From contig CALYLX010000142.1 in the NCBI GenBank assembly GCA_944990035.1, positions 1,178,001 to 1,242,000 of the forward strand: a stretch of 64,000 bases of DNA, written 5' to 3'. Source of the DNA: Clitopilus passeckerianus (taxonomy: Eukaryota > Basidiomycota > Agaricomycetes > Agaricales > Entolomataceae). Shown here in pieces: positions 37,395-49,290 of this stretch (positions within the stretch are counted from its first letter, which is position 1; every line of letters begins with the position of its first letter). The position numbers and the translations under genes were made by a program. The notes under the pieces are model-generated. The model ran no database searches, was not told the DNA's origin, and saw only the letters and a program-made list of their open reading frames with translations.

Positions 37395-39127
37395 ATGGAT
37401 ATGAATCCAGCTGAAGTTGCGTACGTGACGGTCCCATCTCGACAGTATGCTGAAGTTCGCTTACCGGAGTTTCCAGTCATGGCCCGATGCTGATTGGAAC
37501 CTTCTTGAATCTGCTGCTCTATGGAATCTGCATTGTCCAAGTCTATCTCTACTATAACTCTCGTAGGCGGTGTGTTTCGCTTTTTCCTCCCAAATTCGAC
37601 CACAAAATTCATCTGTGAATCTTTGCAGGGATAGCCTATGGCTACAGGTCTTCGTAAGTGCTTTGCATAGATCCGAGCTCGTAGGTTGGCCGACTAACAG
37701 ATGCTCCCATACGACAGGTCTACACCCTTTTCCTCGCAGACACACTGCACACTGTCTTCACCATGGTCTACATGTACCGCTCTCTCATACTGAACTTCGG
37801 TCAGTCTCCTTCAATGCTCCTTTAAACCTCATACTAAACACGTCATGACCGATAGGTAACTACGAGTCTCTCGCAACAGCCGACTGGATAGCTGCAACAG
37901 GTACGCCCTTCTCTATTCTAAAACCAACCCCAACTCAATTCTTTTTTCTTTTGTTGTTGCCAAGACCCCGCACTAACGGGCATTATCGGCGGCGCTGTAC
38001 AGATATTCTATATCAGGAGGCTAAAGGTCCTGACGCAGAACTGGATCCTCGTCACGATCGTTCTCATCTGCGCCTGCGCTTCTCTCCGTGAGTCACTGCA
38101 TGTATTGCTTCATCAGCCTATGCCGACCGATTCTGTTCTAGTCATGGGCCTCGGCACCGCAGTCGCCGTTCACTTTATCCCACAATACATTGAGTTCCAA
38201 CGGTTCAAAGCCGCGACGATTGTTTGTAAGTTCCGATCCAACTTTCCTTATGGATATCACAGCATCTTAAACTATCTTTAGGGCTCTTAGGGGCAGCCGT
38301 AGGGGACGTTCTCATCACAACAGGACTGGTTCTCTACCTCGTAAAGTCTTCCAAGTTATCCTTCGAGATATTTACTCACTATCACGGCTTTAGAAGCAGC
38401 AAAAACGAGGGTTCTCAAAGACAAATAGTTACATCGACAAGGTTGTCCGATGTAAGCCGTCCAAAAAATTATTTATTTATCTCAGGCTAATACATGTCCG
38501 CTCATATCCAGTAACGATACAAACTGGGCTGCTAACGGCAGTATGGGCGTAAGTCCTTCTCTTTCTTTCCGATGCAGCTTTCATCAGCCTTTCCTCAGCA
38601 TCATCGACTGCACACTCTACCTCGCCATTCCCACCGGATTGTATGTCTAGCGCTTCCCTCCCACAGACCCTAGCTCACATAAAACTCAGGCACCTCATTT
38701 TCAACTTTTCTCTCTCGAAGCTCTACTCCAACTCCCTCATGAGCAGCCTCAACGCCCGCGATTTCTGGAGAAATGACGACAATAACTTCGACTCAGGCAT
38801 GGACTCCAGTATTCCAGGCTTGGGCAGCACGGCGCTGAGCACAAGTCAAGGTGGGAACACGACGCAATTGAGTACCTTGAGCGGACTGAATCGGGTTAGT
38901 ATCCAATATTTTTGGTTCTTGGCGGTCTTACTGATGACGACTCGTTGGTTGGTTGATAGGCCACGGAAGTCATTGTTCACGTCGAACGCTCCTCGCGTAG
39001 GTCTACATCGGATCCTGCGAAAAAGATCAGTTTTGCGGAGTATCGACCTGAGGGTGGCGGCTCGGAAGTGGAGGTCTTCGAGAAGCCAGTGACTTTGGAT
39101 GAAGAGAAAGGGTCGGACAAGGTGTGA
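37395..39127 (+). CDS. DUF6534 multi-pass membrane protein, copy D
   Basis: Second plus-strand member, head-to-tail with copy C and clearly its tandem duplicate. Thirteen exons (37395-37420, 37477-37569, 37629-37653, 37718-37799, 37856-37900, 37965-38087, 38142-38225, 38282-38340, 38394-38451, 38512-38548, 38599-38640, 38690-38894, 38960-39127), 1047 nt, 348 aa. Ten of the thirteen exon lengths are identical to those of copy C. Blocks include HGPMLIGTFLNLLLYGIC, DSLWLQVF, ADTLHTVFTMVYMYRSLILN, SLATADWIAAT, GIIGGAVQIF, NSYIDKVVRLTIQTGLLTAVW, HLIFNFSLSKLYSNSLM with SSLNARDFWRND. The tail has TEVIVHVERSSR and is Glu/Lys-rich at its end (DEEKGSDKV). It appears fully functional. Confidence 0.9.
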
Positions 39128-39490
39128 TATCGTCGCCTGTTGCAGTGGGGACTTGACTTTTCCCCTTTTGACTCTGTATCTACGGTCGCTGGAGTTGACT
39201 GGACCATGGGCCGCTCGCATGTCGAGCCGCCAGAATGTGGGAGATCACTGGACTTCGGGTCCTCTTGTATAGCGTGCCGACTGCCAGCATCGGACTGCTC
39301 GAGCTGAAATTGAGTTATGGAGTATATAATGGTGATATATCTGTACTTGTAGTCCGAAGATAGTTGCTTTTGTGTCGATATATGTTCAGAAATAATAATA
39401 TATATAGCTGTTAATACATCCACTATCGTTACATCAAACTTCACTAACTTCTAAGTTCTAACATGATAAATCTGGATATCTTTTGTGTAA
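39128..39490. other. Intergenic, tail-to-tail (DUF6534 copy D / MBOAT)
   Basis: 363 bp of 3' flanks of two convergent genes; AT-rich near 39340-39420. Nothing recognisable. Confidence 0.45.
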
Positions 39491-40800
39491 CTACAACCAC
39501 GCCTCCACCCCACCCTTCCTCAAGGCCAGCCTTATAAGTGGGAACAGGCCCATCCTAGTCGGACTCAAGACTGGGGGAATAACCATCCCCGCACCCATTC
39601 CCCTAAGATGCCAGGCATTCACCATCTTCTGACCACCCAAAAAGAGCACACACCACAACCACGCTTTCCCGGCCCACCCTCCAACTTGCCTTCCCGTAAC
39701 TCGTTTGAACACGCGCTCAGCAAGCATCAAAGGCCCCTGGAGTGCGAAGAAGAGCGTCACGGAGTGGTCAAATCCTCTCCCCATAGAGTACATCGAACAC
39801 TCGTGGAACAACCCCGAGGCGATGAACGTCCCGAACAGCATGCCCAATTCTGCGAATTTCTGGTGTTGCTTGGGTGAGATGTTGACGAGGAGTCCAGCGA
39901 CGGCGCAGAGACCGTGTACCACATATCTGGCAGGGTATCCACCCAGGACAAGAATTGTCTGGCGTACTTCCTGGTGCCACCTCCGCCCCCAGAAAACATG
40001 CAAAGAGTCGGAAGCCCAGGGGTCGTCCATGATCGGTGGCCAGTCGGAAGGTTGTTGCCCGCATAGACCAACACCTAGGAGAGTGTAGAGGTCGTACACT
40101 AGCCCAAAGCCTGTCATTATAGCTGTTCCGGTGAGCATTTGGACTGTGGTGGAGGAGATGTAGCGCCAGGGAATTGGGTAGACGGGGAGAGAGGGATCGA
40201 AGATGGTCCCGCCACGGGGACGACCGATTAAGGGAAAGAGTTTAATGAGGGATTCGAGGAAGTCTAGGAGGAGTAGGTTGGAGAGAAAGGAGATGAGAGT
40301 AGAGCGGAGGAATGAGGAGACGGGTTTTTGAGGACGGGTTGGGGGAGGGACGTGGACACCCCTGGAGAACTGGTATTGGAGTCCTCTCATGGTGTGTATT
40401 AATTCAATTGGATCGGAGAGCCAGAGTGGGAGGTGAATGAGTGCTTTGCGAGGAGGAGAGTCACTCTGGTCATTCTTGGAAGGAGGAGTGTATCCGGGAG
40501 GGTATATGCCTGGCTTGATCTCTCCCTTCTTGAGCATGCCAGCAGACATTAGCCCATATTCTAGAGTCTTGGATGAAGCCACCGTAGCAAATAAACCTGT
40601 TGAACATATGCTATGAGCTCTTCCCGGATAGCCTAGATAAACTCACATTGTCCCCAATTGTAGAGATTCAACCTGGGATCGGTCCATACGTAGCTATAAG
40701 CGGCATACAGGATATAAGACAGGGTAAATGGAAGCAGAGCCAGTCGATAATAATAGGTATCAGGTCGTCTGGCGAGGTATGCCATGTAGATGAAGGGCAT
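39491..40800 (-). CDS. Wax-synthase-type membrane-bound O-acyltransferase
   Basis: Integral ER-type acyltransferase of the MBOAT/wax synthase class, joining an acyl-CoA to an alcohol or a related acceptor; substrate cannot be told from sequence. Two exons (40800-40647, 40596-39491) total 1260 nt, 419 aa. Marks: YVWTDPRLNLYNWGQ near the N-terminus, then a luminal/cytosolic segment, DPWASDSLHVFWGRRWHQEVR (the family W-x-S-L-x-x-F-W-G-R-R-W-H motif), a run of hydrophobic segments, and SGLFHECSMY with the putative catalytic His. In fungi such genes often belong to terpenoid clusters (acetyltransferases), but no cluster partner is next to it here. The start is uncertain: the same frame is open to 41058 with several upstream Met codons, and I chose 40800 (MPFIYMAYL) as the first Met before a hydrophobic segment. 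Confidence 0.82.
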
Positions 40801-41276
40801 AAAGCATAGGGTAGGTCTCCATGATGTCGTCCAGGTAAGTTCTATGCGATCTTCTAGTCGAGGAACGATGGTTCGGAATGCCTTCAAAAGAGAGCACTTG
40901 AGACGGTGAGATGTATCTGAACAGAAGTAGTCGTCTATTGCCATTCTGTGCAAGAAGGCAGAGGATGAAAGCACCCAGCCTCGGGAGCGTTGGTGCACAT
41001 GTTCGGGGACATACGCAGTAAAGCCCATCACAGCCACAGACAGCTCTTGGCACATCATTCTCAGTCCGTTAGCTCTACTTACCCTACCAGGCGCCTTGTA
41101 AAATGTACGACGATTTCAAAACTGGAACACAGTCAATCGTGTTGACAGAGGACCATGATCTAGATGCTACAAATTGCGAGGAGGCAACATACTTGAATAT
41201 CTTCAATGTCCCAAGCTCGTATCTACACCACCAAAATCCAGATAGTCACCCGCGATGAATACCTCAGCCTGCCAAA
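40801..41276. other. Intergenic between MBOAT and the cyclin gene
   Basis: 476 bp. The proximal 260 bp may encode an N-terminal extension of the MBOAT protein, since its frame stays open to 41058. Otherwise promoter for MBOAT and 3' flank of the cyclin gene. Confidence 0.4.
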
Positions 41277-42788
41277 TCAGCCCTCAACCCCTCTAGGACC
41301 AAACAAAAATCTAAAGGTTCCTTTGTCCGTCCCCGCAGCACCCAAACTCTCAAAATCCTCTCCTCTATACACCGCCTCAGGGTCACTGCTGCCCAGTGGC
41401 TGCCTAGTCCTTGGCGGGTGCTCAGTTTCTCGCATCGAAATCTTGAGCCGAATCAGAGCGTCGGGGGTGTAGGGATAACTGACGTTCATGTTGGGGTTAT
41501 TTGGACCAGATGACGGGTGAGCGGCACGCAAGGATAGATGTGGCGATGGGGAGGAGGGCGTGGAGGGAGATGTGTTTGCTGAAGAGGAGACGCTGGCTTG
41601 GGAGGCGGAGATGATTAGGTCGATGATTATATGCGCTATGTCTGCGGAGAGGGTCAGGTATAGTTCACTAGAGGTCAAGCAGCACGGCCACCTTCGAGAT
41701 CCTCCACTTGGCTTTTGAATTTGCTTTCCCAGTCTCCATGGCCGCTGAGCATGCGGGTAATCTCATGAGCTGACTTGAGGCCGTCATCCTCTCGGACTTC
41801 AGGCTGCTCAAACGAAGTCAGTAGTGCGGCGAGGAATATTGATCCTAGCGCTAAGGTGTGTGGTGGATATAGCAGGGGCAAAATTGTCCGATGACTAGTT
41901 GCATAAGTTTAAGTGATTCCTGGGCGGAAGAAACACGAACCTGTCGGAAGCGATCCTCCATGCTAATTGGCTAAGCCTCCTCGTTGCTAAAATCAAACAT
42001 TATTTAGGAGGCGAAGGATAGCAATGAAGTGGAACATACCTCCCAAAGCCCTACCAATCTTGATGACATATGGGAACGGCACCCTAGATGTGAAGTTGTA
42101 ACATATCGTTCCCAAGATCACACTCTCTACCGCGAGAAGTTTTCGCCGGTCATGCTCTACCATCTATGTGACAAGCCTAATCAGTTCCATGAAGGTGTAA
42201 GGGGAAAAGCAGCGAGAAAGCACCTGCGGATCCATAGTCTCCAGGTCAACCTCTCCCCCTGGGTGTTTGCTCTTCGCTGCATACTCCGGGAAGCGTATTG
42301 CGTACGACACGGAGAGCAACTGCACGGGCTTCTTGAGCGTATCATGCATTTTTGCAGAGACGTACAAACATGCAAGGGAGACGTCCTATCGCACGAAATG
42401 AAGTTATGGGTGTCTTCTCTGATTGACAGGCATGAGAGACGGACGTAGTGATTATAATTCATAGCTTTCCTTGGAAAGAACAAGTGAAAGCGGTGGTACA
42501 GATTCTGTGCAGTAGCAATTGTTCTCCTTGGGCTGTAAGCCTCTTCGGTCAGTATCTCGTGGAATCTGGGCTTAGAAATGCAACGCACAAGCCAATTCTT
42601 CCCCCCACACCCTCCAAGAAGCCACAAGCTAGCTGCTTGGTCCGTTCATCATTCGCCAGTGAGTTTTTCCCCCTCTGTTTCTCTGAAAGTGTCTCGACTT
42701 CAGTTGGGGTAAAGTATGGGTGATGATAGATTGCTGTCGGAGTCGTGAACTGCGTTGGGGTATGCGTTCGTGAGGGAAATGAGTCCAT
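41277..42788 (-). CDS. C-type cyclin, CTD kinase subunit beta (CTK2-like)
   Basis: Regulatory cyclin of the RNA polymerase II C-terminal-domain kinase. Seven exons (42788-42589, 42532-42445, 42385-42224, 42163-42040, 41986-41941, 41894-41692, 41641-41277) total 1188 nt, 395 aa. The start MDSFPSRTHTPTQF leads into YHHPYFTPTEVETLSEKQRG, then the cyclin box: TIATAQNLYHRFHLFFPRK, DVSLACLYVSAKMHDTLKK, a second repeat with VEHDRRKLLAVESVILGTI and FPYVIKIGRALG, LSQLAWRIASDSHRT, LLYPPHTLALGSIFLAALL. A Ser/Pro-rich C-terminal tail of about 120 residues has no known domain. The same architecture could also fit a cyclin K/L relative, but the first-helix sequence and spacing favour CTK2. The open frame continues slightly upstream only from a TTG codon. 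Confidence 0.85.
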
Positions 42789-43100
42789 CGGTGGATGGTG
42801 GTAGTGGTACAATATAGAGGCGCGTTTGATCGAGAAACTCTGAAGGTCGTTACCCCGTTTGGGTTTGGTCTGGTTCTCCAGGTTGAAAACTGAAATTCTC
42901 TTGAATTATGTACAGTAAGTAGGAAGTAGAGTACCGACACAGTGAGTCTTTGATATATTGATACTATGGTAGATTATTCCTAAATATTTTGGTGGATAAG
43001 TGTATTATTGGATGTTTTGCGGCGAAAGCATCGAAAAGAGTGAAAGCCGGAAGCCAAGTCGTCTTCCGTGGCAGATACTGCTTCTCTCGGTACCATATAA
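42789..43100. other. Intergenic between the cyclin gene and DUF6534 copy E
   Basis: 312 bp: cyclin promoter and 3' flank of copy E. No other feature seen. Confidence 0.45.
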
Positions 43101-44872
43101 TTACACCTTTTCGAATGCCTGCGTCTTATGGTCATCGTCGATTTCTTTGTCGTAGTCCTCAGGTAGGGTGACCTTGGAAGGATCCATTGAGGTTCTGGTT
43201 CGTTCTACGTGCACGAAGACTTCTGTATTCTGCTGCCAAAAATCAAGACATAACTACACTGTTAGCTGACTTATTGGGATGTACTCACACGCCCATTTCC
43301 GCCGCCAATCGTACTCAACTGGGTGATATTGCCCACACTAGTCGCAAGCCCAGGAATGGTGTCCAACTGCGTACTAGTATCTTTCGTAGTGTCATACTTC
43401 CAGAAGTCTCTAGCATTCAAGCTACTCATAAGAGAGTTGGAGTAGAGCTTGGACAGTGAGAAGTTGAAGATTAGATGTCTGTAAAAAAGCTTGAGAATGA
43501 GAGTGATATAGGTAGAGAACGGTAGGAGACTAACAATCCTGTCGGCTATGAGCAGAGTGGGGGGATCAGTCAGCCATTTATATGGGTCGAGGATGAAATG
43601 GAAATATACATTGGCAAGGAAGAGACTGAGGTCGACGATGCTGAGAAAACGCGTCAGAATAAGACCGAGGTTGAAATAGCTGAACAAACTCACGCCCACA
43701 CAGCGGTCAGTAAACCGGTCTGAATCGTCACTGAGCAGTCAGGTTTAGCTGGGGTTGCGGACAACGGTCAATGTAGCAATCCACTCACATCTGACAATTT
43801 TATCAATATAATTATTCGTCTTCGAGAACCCGGTCCTTTGCTTGTTCTGATTGAATTTCGTGGCGGAATCAGTCCGCTGTTTTCTCGTCAGGGATGGAAC
43901 GAAGAGGACCGCTTACCAGATACGACACCAAGCTGAAAGTGATTAGAACATCAGCGACGGCAGCCGAAACGAGCCCTATAATTCACGGGTGCAATCCTTA
44001 GTGCGGTGTAGACGTCAGAGGATTTGCTGAATACACCCACAAATGATGACTACAACTTTGAACTTTCTGAATTCCACGTAGTGAGGAACGAAGTGGACTG
44101 CCGCCCCGGATGCTATGCCCATAACTATTCAGGCGAGAATCATATGTCAGGTTGGGATGTCAGGGTGCAGAAGGAGTTCATGGATAGAACATACGGATGG
44201 AAGCAAAAGCACAGACTAGGACGGTGGCGACAAGGATCCAGTTGCGGGTCAAGATTTTGAGCCTCCTGACGTAGAAGATCTGTACGCCGCCACCGATGAT
44301 GCCCTGCAAGCAAAGAGAGAGCCGAATGAGTACATAAGTCCCATCCATGCTGTCAAGGGCCCTACAGTAATAGCAGGATCTGTTGCGGCAATCCAGTCGG
44401 CGGTGGCTAGAGATTCAAAGTTACCTGCGGAGGGAGATAAGTTAGAGTTAGATCAAGGCTGGTGCGACGACGCCGTAAAATTAACTGACCAAAGTTTACG
44501 ACGAGAGCTCGATACATGAAAATGACGGTAAAGAGCGTGTGCAAGGTGTCTGCAAGGAAGAGCAGATAAATCTACAAAGGTTCAATCAGCACACGCTGCA
44601 TAGCTCAGACATGCTTTCAATTCACGAATGTTTTGACCCAGATGTTGTCCCTAGAATTCAACCCCAGTGAGTACTATCCTAGAGCCGAAGAGGACTAGCC
44701 ATACTTGCGAGGTGAGTTGTAGTAAAGGTAGACCTGTACTACGCAAATTCCCCAGAGGGCGACATTGAGAAACGTCCCGATGAGCATGGGGCCATGGCTA
44801 CGGCATTCTATCAGTAGCGATATACCATGTTAGAGGGGGTGCCTACGCTATTTCCGCTGGTGCGAGTGCCAT
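43101..44872 (-). CDS. DUF6534 multi-pass membrane protein, copy E
   Basis: Fifth family member, minus strand. Start MALAPAEIA at 44872 and TAA at 43101. Recognisable blocks along the gene: HGPMLIGTFLNVALWG, an N-I-W-V-K-T-F exon, ADTLHTLFTVIFMYRALVVNF, SLATADWIAAT, DPAIT then GIIGGGVQIFYVRRLKI, IQKFKVV, NNYIDKIVR, HLIFNFSLSKLYSNSLM with SSLNARDFWKYD, and a tail with TEVFVHVERTRTSMDPSKV ending HKTQAFEKV. As in A and B, an intron follows DPAIT, and an 11-nt micro-exon (CCGACAGGATT) encodes PTG between two short introns. Its conserved sequence (YSNSLM, RDFWKYD) is closer to C and D than to A, even though its exon plan matches A and B. I did not confirm every exon length, but no break was seen. 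Confidence 0.83.
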
Positions 44873-47289
44873 TTTCTGATGTAGAGGAGTGGAGGAGGGC
44901 TATCCACTTGAGGGCACAATCTACTGCTGGGGCTTTTATGGGATGTTCATGCAGTGGCTGGGCTGAACACTTAAAACGGAGTGGCGATCAAATTAAGGTT
45001 GGCAATCGAGGGCTGGGACCAGGACATACCAAAGGGGATGACCTTGAATAGTCCTATTCTGGAATAGGTAAGACGAACTGCGTTGACATGGTGGTTGCCG
45101 AAGGTAGATTGTTTTCAAGGGGTAAAGATCGGATTATCGCAACAAACTTTTGACTTCGAGGCACTTTTTGGAAATGTGGCAGTCAAATCAAGGTAGATTC
45201 TGAAGGCGGGAGAGCCGCGAGGGTCCAGTGTATGCAACATGATGTAAGAACTAGAGAGCATACCTAGACGGTTGGCTCGGTTGCAAAAGATTGAATGGGA
45301 GAAACACATGAAAGAGTAGAACACCCCAAAAGAGTCAAGCAATGTAGACGAGTTCATCACCAGGGTCAATCCAATTCAGTAGAAAGCTTTGACTCTCAGC
45401 TTTGCCGGACTCGAAACGTTGACAGTTCAGTGGCAAAGAAGATGCACATGGCGGTTGGCCCACGATGCCGTACACGACCACACAAGAACACAAGAACAAC
45501 AACGGAAATTTTGGGAATTGGGGGTGTCGAAAGGCTTCATGATTCACCTCCATGTTCAGTAGAAAATTCTTCAAGCTGAAAGAAGAAACCTGTGGCGAAA
45601 GGGACAAAAAAAAACAGCCTGGTTTCCCCTGAATGAGTGGACGCGTACCTATTGGATTTTAGCATTGCATGTGGCCAATCCACCCTTTACGCAACAGGTT
45701 AGCTGGGCAATATTTTTTTCTGTTTGTCGTCAAGAATTTCATTCATCCCTGGATTGCATTCATGAACTGAATTCACGAATGTTCGCGATGAACACCATGG
45801 TGGTGTCCATGTCCAATTGAAGGCGTTTGTCCATGTCGGGTAAACCCGTTTAGAGAGCTTTCGGATCTTCAAATAACACACACCGACCGATAGTTTGAAA
45901 ATTCGATTTCTGTTCTGGCGGTCTCGATTGCTCTGTCATAAGTTCGCCGCTTATGAGGGCAAAGTCATCTACAGGCCACCATGACGGACGATCTACACCA
46001 AGTCCCGGAGCTTTCCCCAAGTTTCTTGTTGCGCGACTCCTGGAATTTGATCTTAAGGCTCGAACGCTACAGATTTGGGCTTACAACTATAGCTTGACTC
46101 GATCGTTTCGTCCTTGTCTTTTTTCTTTTTTCTTTTCATCAATTGGTCCTTGTAGTTGCCTTCATTAAAATCCTAAAAGCAAGATAGCTGATCTCCACTA
46201 ACCTGTTACCCGGCAATCGCCCCTCGAATCTCGTTTCTTAGCTGTCGAGGGGCTACGGATACGGATTCGCAAGCAAGGGACTAATCTGGAACCGTTTCCA
46301 CTTTCAGGTATGGACCCTATACGAAACCGATCCCAACAGCGCAGACAATCGTTAAACTAGGCAAGCTACCATATATTTTCGAAAGAACTCGTAAAAACTT
46401 AGCCTCGACCTAGATCAAGATCCTTCCTTTGACTAATGACTGTTGAATAGATTACTACGTACAAATGACCCACCGACGTGTGTAGGTCCTTCGGACTCAT
46501 CGAAAATAATGGAAGGCAGCGGGACTTTCCGTGAAGATGGGGAAACCGATGTCACGGTACCGCTCATTTCGAGCTAGCATCTCTCGCATTACCGTTCCCC
46601 ACAGGGTCCCCGTAGCTCCTCCTTTCAGATTTCGGCGGAACCACCTCCAATGCCAAGTGGCAAACTCGCTACGCCCCAGTCCTCTGGACACTAGGGGCTT
46701 TCTCTGTTCTCGCTCTGTCCTCTACAGTACCCAGCCTGAGATCTTTTGTCGAGGAACGAAACAAGCACGAGTTTGCAAGGCCGAAACTGACTTCGCAAAG
46801 ACCCTGTGGTTGCGCCAGACATTGCTTTGGGCTAATTTGGAAGTACACCTAGACTGTCCTACGATGTGGCTACTTTATGATATATTTCTGTTTCTCGTGA
46901 CCGGCGACAAGTGATCAAACTTAGAGAGATGTCCCGTCGTCGAAACAAGCCTGAGGTCGTTCTTTGACTTATTTTGTGTACAATTATAAGTAGCGCACTA
47001 TATTTTCTTACCCATTCCGGATTCTCTAGGAGGATCTGTGCTTCGGCCCGACATAATCGATGTCAACATCAAGTTGACAACGAACGCGGTTGCGGTAAAA
47101 TCTTGGCATAAATCCGTATGGTTGGCCATTCACTTTGTTAGATAACGCGAAGCTCCTTATCTATACCTAGTCATCTGATCGATTTTCCTGGAGTTCCGCC
47201 TCGAAGCAGCCCTTCGAATATATATATAAGGTCTTGAGGATCGTGGTAGGCCCTTCTCCCCTCGACTCGACAGCCTCGAAGGGTGGAGC
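44873..47289. other. 2.4 kb gene-poor stretch upstream of the NiCoT gene
   Basis: Largest empty interval in the window. It holds the promoters of copy E (left) and the nickel transporter (right). Small open frames (e.g. 46531-46914 +) lack domains. A perfect 10-bp palindrome CACCATGGTG occurs near 45795. No transposase, tRNA or repeat array recognised. Confidence 0.45.
47219..47230 (+). promoter_or_regulatory. TATA box of the NiCoT gene
   Basis: TATATATATAAG about 60 bp before the start codon at 47290, followed by a CT-rich tract (near 47250-47265) typical of fungal transcription start regions. Confidence 0.6.
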
Positions 47290-49290
47290 ATGAGTATGTT
47301 TACCTATAGATTCACTCTATTGGGCAGGTCTGCCTTTTTGGTCACTTCAGAGTACGCAGGGTGACCTCTCATTTCGCGATTTCTGACCGATCTAAGCATT
47401 AGTTTCTGCGTATTTTAGGGTGTTAGCAAATGCAATTTGCTGGATTATTGCTGCCATCCTGTTCTCACGAAAGGATGAGACGAGAAGCGTAATGTACCTC
47501 GCTCTGCTTGCCTGGGTACGTTCCTTCCTGGTTCTTTCAATCGAATGGAATTGGATTTTAACTGAACCTTCTGGCAGACGCTAGGACTGAGGCATGGTTC
47601 GTTCTCACCGGAAATCTTTGGCAATGACGCGCCTCACTCTGTACAGCTTTAGATGCAGATCATATCAGGTAAACAGCGTACGTGACGTCCTTTCCCCGTT
47701 CCCACCATCTCAGCTAACATACAGCTAATTTCAGACCTTTGGTCCCAGAGTATAGATAATAATCGTTCAGAAACATGAAGCGCTATAGACAATGCGACAC
47801 GAAATCTGATCAGCATGGGACAACTCCCAGTCACCTGCGGCTTGTTCTTTTCTCTAGGTCACAGCACGATCGTTATTATCGTGACTGTTGCAATTGCAAT
47901 TTCCTCGCAAGTTTTCGATCGTCTGAATAAGGTTGGGGATGTTGGCGGGGTCGTTGGTATGTTCTTTGGCCTTCCCTAGGGACTCCAGGATTGACCTACC
48001 GTGATGGCACAGGTGCTGCAGTTAGCGGATCGTTTCTTTTCATCGTTGGGCTTGCGAATTCCATCATCCTATGGAGAATTATCAGACGAAGACGTCGTGT
48101 ATGTTTATATGTTTATTCTGAGCTAGGGAAACCCTCAATCTCACACGGCTAACGCCTTCGTTAGGAAGCAGCTCGGCAGAGAAGGATAGAACAAGGGGAG
48201 GAGGTCGAAGAGATCGAACACAAGCCACAGCACAACCAAACGATCATGCTCCGAATACTTGGTCCAGTTATTTCATTTGTAAACCGGCCGTGGAAGGTAC
48301 GATCCTATATCGTTTGTTTATTTCCACACATTCTCATCTTCGAGGAGATGTACCCTGTTGGCGTCCTGTTTGGCTTTGGTAAGGGCTATTTGACAAGGAA
48401 CCATGCCTGATAGCTAACAGGTTGCAAGGTTTCGATACCGCCTCTTCGATCGCCCTTCTTGGCCTCTCAGCCATTGCAAAAAGAGGCTCTGAGGGCAGCG
48501 CCATTCCGTCTGCCCATATTGTCATTCTACCTGTATGTTACAGTCTTGTTCAGTTCTGCCCAGATCTGAATAGCAGGATGTGTCCGTTCCCAGCTGCTTT
48601 TTACAGCAGGGATGTCCATGGTCGACTCCGCAGACTCCATTATAATGTTGTATTCATATTCGGGCTTCCCTGAACGCTCATGGGCTCTAATTGAGAGGGC
48701 GCCGCCAAAGGTTGCACCATCGCCTTTCCAAGTTGGTCCGGGAGTGGACGAGCAAAAGCAAGTTTCCAGCGAGAAATCGGCCGGTCCACCAGACGAGAAA
48801 GCAAACGACAACCAGGAATCACTCGTGGCCGTGGATCCCGAAACAGAGGCCAGAGCCGAGCAGGACACCCGAGTAAAACTGAACGTTATGTCTGGACTCA
48901 GCATCATCCTCACCTTGATGAGCATTTTAGTTGCGTTTAGGTTTGTCATTGCAATATCCTCCGATATTCTGAGATCCTGAACGCCTTTATCCCTCTAGTA
49001 TATCTCTGATAACAATCATGGGTTTGATTGGGGAGAGATGCACGCAATGCATTGCCGCAGCTGAGGCAGAAGATGGAGGAGGTCTGGCCGGAAGCTGGTG
49101 GAGAGCCTGGGCTCGGGTACGTTCACCGCCATATCTTTTCTTCGTTTCTCAGGTTGATTGTGATTAGGCAAATGACCAGTCTGGCTACATCGGAGCCGCT
49201 ATAGTTGGTGCATTTTTGTTGATTGTGGTAGGCTGGTATGGCGCGAGAGTTATATCACGGAAGCTGAAAGCTCGAGGAGCTGTGCAGTGA
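47290..49290 (+). CDS. High-affinity nickel/cobalt transporter (NiCoT family)
   Basis: Plasma-membrane secondary transporter importing Ni2+ (and/or Co2+), in fungi usually to supply urease. Twelve exons (47290-47351, 47419-47515, 47578-47596, 47647-47668, 47781-47956, 48013-48098, 48165-48296, 48349-48379, 48429-48532, 48594-48940, 48999-49116, 49168-49290) total 1317 nt, 438 aa. The metal-binding signature is complete, LGLRHALDADHISAIDN, though spread over three exons, two of them only 19 and 22 nt long. Other motifs: GLFFSLGHSTIVI, MYPVGVLFGFGFDTASSIALL, LLFTAGMSMVDSADSIIM. A hydrophilic insertion of about 65 residues (Pro, Glu and Lys rich) separates helices in the last third. The first donor was set at 47352 because it restores GRSAFLVTSEVLANAICW. 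Eight hydrophobic helices fit the family. Confidence 0.95.

Noticed and set aside
39491..44872. Terpenoid or other secondary-metabolite cluster around the wax-synthase-like gene
   Set aside because: Neighbours are a cyclin and DUF6534 genes; no terpene synthase, P450 or polyketide synthase is in the window.
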